Position numbers and translations under genes: made by a program
DNA from: an uncultured Parabacteroides sp.
GTDB lineage: Bacteria; Bacteroidota; Bacteroidia; Bacteroidales; Tannerellaceae
DNA length: 17,922 bases
Direction: 5' to 3'
Assembly (NCBI RefSeq): GCF_905196875.1
Contig: NZ_CAJJWO010000095.1
Location: forward strand, 1-17,922
Shown: positions 14,815 through 17,922 of the stretch, piece after piece
Numbering within the stretch: position 1 is the stretch's first letter
How the letters are laid out: each line of letters begins with the position of its first letter
The notes under the pieces: generated by a model
Seen by the model: the letters and a program-made list of their open reading frames with translations, nothing else
The model's database searches: none
What the model was told of the DNA's origin: nothing

Positions 14815-15453
14815 ATGAAAACACTGGAAAGATTAGTTGCAGAGAAATTATTAAAAATTAAAGCCGTTAAATTACAACCGGCCAATCCGTTCACCTGGGC
14901 TTCCGGCTGGAAATCTCCGATTTACTGTGATAACAGAAAAACGCTTTCTTATCCGGCTGTTCGTAGTTTCATCAAACTGGAACTGGCACGTGTGATCAGC
15001 GAAAAATACGAAAACGCAGACGCCATCGCAGGAGTTGCCACAGGAGCTATCGCACAGGGTGCGTTGGTTGCCGATTTGTTGGGATTGCCTTTTGTTTACA
15101 TCCGCGCAACGCCGAAAGATCACGGACTGGAAAACCTTATCGAAGGAGAATTGAAACCGGGATCGAAAGTAGTAATCATCGAAGACCTGGTATCGACCGG
15201 TGGCAGCAGTTTGAAAGCCGTACAGGCAGTGCGTAACTTCGGTTGCGACGTGGTAGGTATGGTTGCCATCTTCACACACGGTTTCCCTGTCGCTGCACAG
15301 CAGTTCAAAGATGCTAAAGTGACGCTGACTACACTGAGCAATTACGATGCCGTTATCGAAGAAGCTGTACGTACAGACTATATCGACGAATCGGAAATCG
15401 CTACGCTACAGGAATGGCGTAAAGACCCTGCAAACTGGAATCCGGAAGCTTAA
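14815..15453 (+). CDS. pyrE: Orotate phosphoribosyltransferase
   Basis: 212 aa, the expected length. PyrE joins orotate to PRPP to form OMP in de novo pyrimidine synthesis in the cytoplasm. The PRPP-binding loop is VVIIEDLVSTGGSS at 119-132. The substrate motifs TWASGWKSPIYCDNR (27-41) and YIRATPKDHGLENLIEG (95-111) are typical. It is the first gene of a plus-strand unit and ends 16 nt before the SRPBCC gene. The promoter is directly upstream. Confidence 0.97.
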   Translation: MKTLERLVAEKLLKIKAVKLQPANPFTWASGWKSPIYCDNRKTLSYPAVRSFIKLELARVISEKYENADAIAGVATGAIAQGALVADLLGLPFVYIRATPKDHGLENLIEGELKPGSKVVIIEDLVSTGGSSLKAVQAVRNFGCDVVGMVAIFTHGFPVAAQQFKDAKVTLTTLSNYDAVIEEAVRTDYIDESEIATLQEWRKDPANWNPEA

Positions 15454-15469
15454 TCACAACGAGTACAGG

Positions 15470-15880
15470 ATGACAGAATTTGTAAGTGAGATCAAAACGA
15501 TCCCTCACAATGAGGATCGTGTCTACGAAATGCTATCCGACCTTTCCAACCTGGAACGGGTCAAGGATCGCATTCCGCAGGATAAAATCAAAGACTTTGA
15601 GTTCGACAGCGACTCTTGCAGTTTCGCTGTCGATCCCGTAGGTAAGATACGTTTCGAGATCGTTGAACGCGAACCGAACAAAACAATCAAATTTACTACA
15701 ACCAACTCGCCCGTTCCCCTTTTCCTCTGGATCCAGCTGAAACAGGTGGAAGAGAACGACACGCGGTTGAAAATGACGATCCGCGCCGATCTGAACCCGT
15801 TTATCAAACCGATGGTATCAAAACCGTTGCAGGACGCACTCGACAAAATATCAACTGTGATTGCCTCCCTGCCCTATTAA
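15470..15880 (+). CDS. SRPBCC family protein (START-like lipid/ligand-binding fold)
   Basis: 136 aa starting at MTEFVSEIKTI. The frame is open upstream inside pyrE, but this ATG fits the fold length and the 16-nt gap. The beginning (VSEIKTIPHNEDRVYEMLSDLSNLERVKDRIP) and end (IKPMVSKPLQDALDKISTVIASLPY) match polyketide-cyclase/SRPBCC proteins, which form a hydrophobic cavity. The ligand is unknown. From memory, homologues lie between pyrE and argH in Bacteroides. Confidence 0.85.
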   Translation: MTEFVSEIKTIPHNEDRVYEMLSDLSNLERVKDRIPQDKIKDFEFDSDSCSFAVDPVGKIRFEIVEREPNKTIKFTTTNSPVPLFLWIQLKQVEENDTRLKMTIRADLNPFIKPMVSKPLQDALDKISTVIASLPY

Positions 15881-15890
15881 TCTCCGCATT

Positions 15891-17228
15891 ATGGCTCAGA
15901 AACTTTGGGAAAAAAATGTACAGGTAGACAAGGAAGTCGAAACCTTTACCGTTGGCCGGGACCGTGAAATGGATCTTTACCTGGCTAAGTATGACGTTCT
16001 CGGCTCGATGGCCCATATCACGATGCTGGAAAGTATCGGGCTACTCACGAAAGAGGAACTGACAGTTCTGCTGGCAGAACTGAAAAATATCTATGCCGTT
16101 GCCGACAGCGGCCAGTTCGTTATCGAAGAGGGCGTGGAAGACGTTCATTCGCAGGTGGAACTGATGCTGACACGCCGTCTGGGCGATGTAGGCAAAAAGA
16201 TACACAGCGGACGTTCGCGCAACGACCAGGTATTGCTCGACCTGAAACTGTACACGCGTGCACAGATACAGGAGTTGGTGGAACTGACGAACGACCTGTT
16301 CGAGGTGCTGATCAGCCAGAGCAACCGTTATAGCGAAGTACTGATGCCGGGATATACGCATTTGCAGGTAGCAATGCCTTCGTCGTTCGGTCTTTGGTTC
16401 GGTGCGTATGCCGAAAGCCTGGCTGACGATTTGCAGATGATGCAGGCGGCTTACAAGGTGTGCAACCGCAATCCGCTGGGTTCGGCTGCCGGATATGGTT
16501 CGTCTTTCCCGCTGAACCGCAGCATGACGACCGGACTGTTAGGCTTCGACTCGATGGACTACAACGTGGTGTATGCACAGATGGGACGTGGCAAGATGGA
16601 ACGTACGGTGGCTTTTGCGATGGCAGGTATTGCCGCAACGCTTTCGAAGCTGGCGTTCGACGCTTGTATGTTCAACAGCCAGAATTTCGGTTTCATCAAG
16701 TTGCCGGATCAGTTCACGACGGGATCGAGCATTATGCCGCACAAGAAAAATCCGGATGTGTTCGAGCTGACGCGTGCGAAATGTAATAAAATACAGGGAT
16801 TGCCGCAACAGATCACGCTGATAGCCAACAATCTGCCGTCGGGTTACTTCCGCGACCTGCAGATCATCAAAGAAGTGTTCCTGCCTGCTTTCGACGAGCT
16901 GAAGGATTGCCTTCGTATGGTAACCCACATGATGCGCGAAGTGAAGGTAAACGATCATATTCTCGACGACGATAAATATTCCTTACTGTTCAGCGTGGAA
17001 GAGGTAAACCGCCTCGTCCTGGAAGGTGTTCCTTTCCGCGACGCTTACAAACAGGTGGGTCTGGAGATCGAAGCGGGCAATTTCACGCCGAATAAGACTG
17101 TGAACCATACACATGAGGGTAGTATCGGTAATCTGTGTAACGACAGTATTTCCGCCCTGATGCAAAATATTATCGACGGTTTCTCGTTTAATAAGGTAAA
17201 CGAAGCTGAAAAGAAACTGTTAGCATAA
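15891..17228 (+). CDS. argH: Argininosuccinate lyase
   Basis: 445 aa from the ATG at 15891; the in-frame start at 15861 lies inside the SRPBCC gene and is less likely. It splits argininosuccinate to arginine and fumarate, the last step of arginine synthesis. Diagnostic features are SGRSRND (106-112), GYTHLQ (154-159) and the fumarate-lyase signature GSSIMPHKKNP (278-288), with the expected helical fold. It is 10 nt after the SRPBCC gene and 4 nt before the next gene, so the operon continues. The first residues (AQKLWEKNV) resemble other Bacteroidetes ArgH. Confidence 0.97.
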   Translation: MAQKLWEKNVQVDKEVETFTVGRDREMDLYLAKYDVLGSMAHITMLESIGLLTKEELTVLLAELKNIYAVADSGQFVIEEGVEDVHSQVELMLTRRLGDVGKKIHSGRSRNDQVLLDLKLYTRAQIQELVELTNDLFEVLISQSNRYSEVLMPGYTHLQVAMPSSFGLWFGAYAESLADDLQMMQAAYKVCNRNPLGSAAGYGSSFPLNRSMTTGLLGFDSMDYNVVYAQMGRGKMERTVAFAMAGIAATLSKLAFDACMFNSQNFGFIKLPDQFTTGSSIMPHKKNPDVFELTRAKCNKIQGLPQQITLIANNLPSGYFRDLQIIKEVFLPAFDELKDCLRMVTHMMREVKVNDHILDDDKYSLLFSVEEVNRLVLEGVPFRDAYKQVGLEIEAGNFTPNKTVNHTHEGSIGNLCNDSISALMQNIIDGFSFNKVNEAEKKLLA

Positions 17229-17232
17229 TAAG

Positions 17233-17688
17233 ATGAAAAGAATATTTTTTTGTTTGGTGGTGTTGCTGGTGATGTCGTGCAATAAAGTGAATGTGTCGAA
17301 CATTCCTTATGCACGGGTATACCTCGAACTGGATTTGCAGTTCAAAGACAAAGATCTGGTAGGTTCCCTTAACTTCAAAGAGATCACAAGCGCGGCAGGC
17401 CAAAATTACGGTACACAGCTCGGTTATTCGGGCGTGTTGGTCGTAAACGGTTTCAGCGCCACTACGGGAGGTACCCAATATTATGCTTATGATTTGTGCT
17501 GCCCTCACGAAGCCGAAAAGAATATTAAAGTAAAAGCAGATAATACCGGTTGGGCACAATGTCCGGAATGCGGAACAAAGTACGAAATAGCGTATGGCTC
17601 TGGAACTCCGTCAGATGGCCCGTCAGAATTTGCACTTACGAAGTTTAATGTCACTCAAAGAGGGAGTGAGTTATTAATCCAATATTAA
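17233..17688 (+). CDS. Rieske-like lipoprotein with a modified metal site
   Basis: 151 aa. The signal sequence MKRIFFCLVVLLVMSC is followed by a lipobox-like VMSC with Cys16, so it is probably membrane-anchored outside the cytoplasm. The C-terminal half has the Rieske layout, with Cys90-x-His92, 17 residues, then Cys110-x2-Cys113. A normal Rieske cluster would have His at 113. A further Cys precedes the site (Cys89). The surrounding segment (YDLCCPHEAEKN ... AQCPECGTKYEIAYG) resembles Rieske domains of unknown lipoproteins in this phylum. It starts 4 nt after argH, suggesting co-transcription. Metal type and function are unknown. Confidence 0.7.
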   Translation: MKRIFFCLVVLLVMSCNKVNVSNIPYARVYLELDLQFKDKDLVGSLNFKEITSAAGQNYGTQLGYSGVLVVNGFSATTGGTQYYAYDLCCPHEAEKNIKVKADNTGWAQCPECGTKYEIAYGSGTPSDGPSEFALTKFNVTQRGSELLIQY

Positions 17689-17726
17689 AAAAATCGGCAC
17701 TTAAAGCTAATTTTTTTATCCGATTA

Positions 17727-17757
17727 TTTGCAGATATAAAAAAGTTATCTACCTTTG
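17727..17757 (+). promoter_or_regulatory. Promoter of the tRNA cluster
   Basis: TTTG at 17727-17730, a 19-bp spacer, and TACCTTTG (TAnnTTTG) at 17750-17757. The tRNA-Gly acceptor stem begins at 17778, about 14 bp after the predicted start of transcription. Confidence 0.85.
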
Positions 17758-17777
17758 CACACGCAAACGCAAAGAAC

Positions 17778-17850
17778 GCGAAAGTAGCTCAGTTGGTAGA
17801 GCATAACCTTGCCAAGGTTAGGGTCGCGGGTTCGAATCCCGTCTTTCGCT
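17778..17850 (+). tRNA. tRNA-Gly (anticodon GCC)
   Basis: Acceptor arms GCGAAAG (17778-17784) and CTTTCGC (17843-17849) pair over 7 bp. The D-arm is GCTC..GAGC, the anticodon loop is TTGCCAA with anticodon GCC, and the T-arm is GCGGG-TTCGAAT-CCCGT. The discriminator is T, usual for tRNA-Gly, and CCA is not encoded. Total 73 nt. Confidence 0.95.
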
Positions 17851-17871
17851 CATCTCTTAAGAGAAAGGGAT

Positions 17872-17922
17872 GCTCGAATGGTGGAATGGTAGACACGAAG
17901 GACTTAAAATCCTTTGGCCATT
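17872..17922 (+). tRNA. tRNA-Leu (anticodon TAA), 5' part
   Basis: Starting at GCTCGAA, the sequence shows TG, a D-arm GTGG...CAC and an anticodon stem-loop AAGGA-CTTAAAA-TCCTT with anticodon TAA. The long variable arm begins before the window ends, so the 3' half is missing. It lies 21 nt after tRNA-Gly and probably shares its transcript. Confidence 0.88.

Noticed and set aside
17689..17726. Possible terminator after the Rieske-like gene (AATCGG and CCGATT arms)
   Set aside because: The stem is only 6 bp with a loop of more than 20 nt and no T-tract after it, and the right arm lies against the tRNA promoter's -33 box.

Overview
The window is a Bacteroidales chromosome segment, most likely Parabacteroides or a close relative. 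Several starts carry the Bacteroidetes TAnnTTTG -7 box with a TTG/TTTG -33 box, and there are no strong Shine-Dalgarno sequences. Characteristic Bacteroidales families are present: DUF6242 lipoprotein, DUF6089 barrel, BT4734/DUF3987 protein, DUF4248 and HU-like proteins. A large secreted protein has the Parabacteroides-style DUF6383-like C-terminus. The genus is an inference.

Layout: (1) 1-4300, minus strand: ribD, then a DUF6242 lipoprotein, a DUF6089 outer-membrane protein, uppS and the 5' end of bamA (riboflavin synthesis and cell-envelope assembly). (2) 4305-6361, plus strand: a divergent operon prmC-recX-comF with overlapping genes, driven by a textbook promoter. (3) 6362-14814: an accessory block. 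It holds a MntA-like nucleotidyltransferase with a HEPN partner wrecked by an internal deletion; an unknown 127-aa protein; a 1021-aa secreted surface protein on the minus strand; and a cassette of a primase/P-loop protein (BT4734/DUF3987), DUF4248, an HU-like protein and a small hydrophobic protein. (4) 14776-17688, plus strand: pyrE, an SRPBCC protein, argH and a Rieske-like lipoprotein. (5) 17727-17922: a promoter followed by tRNA-Gly(GCC) and the start of tRNA-Leu(TAA).

The most striking structure lies upstream of the 1021-aa surface protein. Two near-palindromic 32-bp sites share the layout TGAC(T/G)A-N7-CGATCG-N7-TAGTCA (10743-10774 and 10916-10947). They bracket 141 bp whose only consensus promoter abuts the right-hand site and points away from the gene. 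This is the arrangement expected of an invertible, phase-variable promoter caught in the OFF orientation, and the core AAACGATCGTTT resembles the sites used by Mpi-type serine invertases of Bacteroides. Between these sites and the primase-like gene lies a 22-bp direct repeat (3 full units plus a partial one), which is iteron-like.

From memory of Bacteroides genomes, the housekeeping genes of blocks 2 and 4 (prmC, recX, pyrE, SRPBCC, argH) are normally close together. If so, block 3 is an insertion of about 8.4 kb into a conserved locus.
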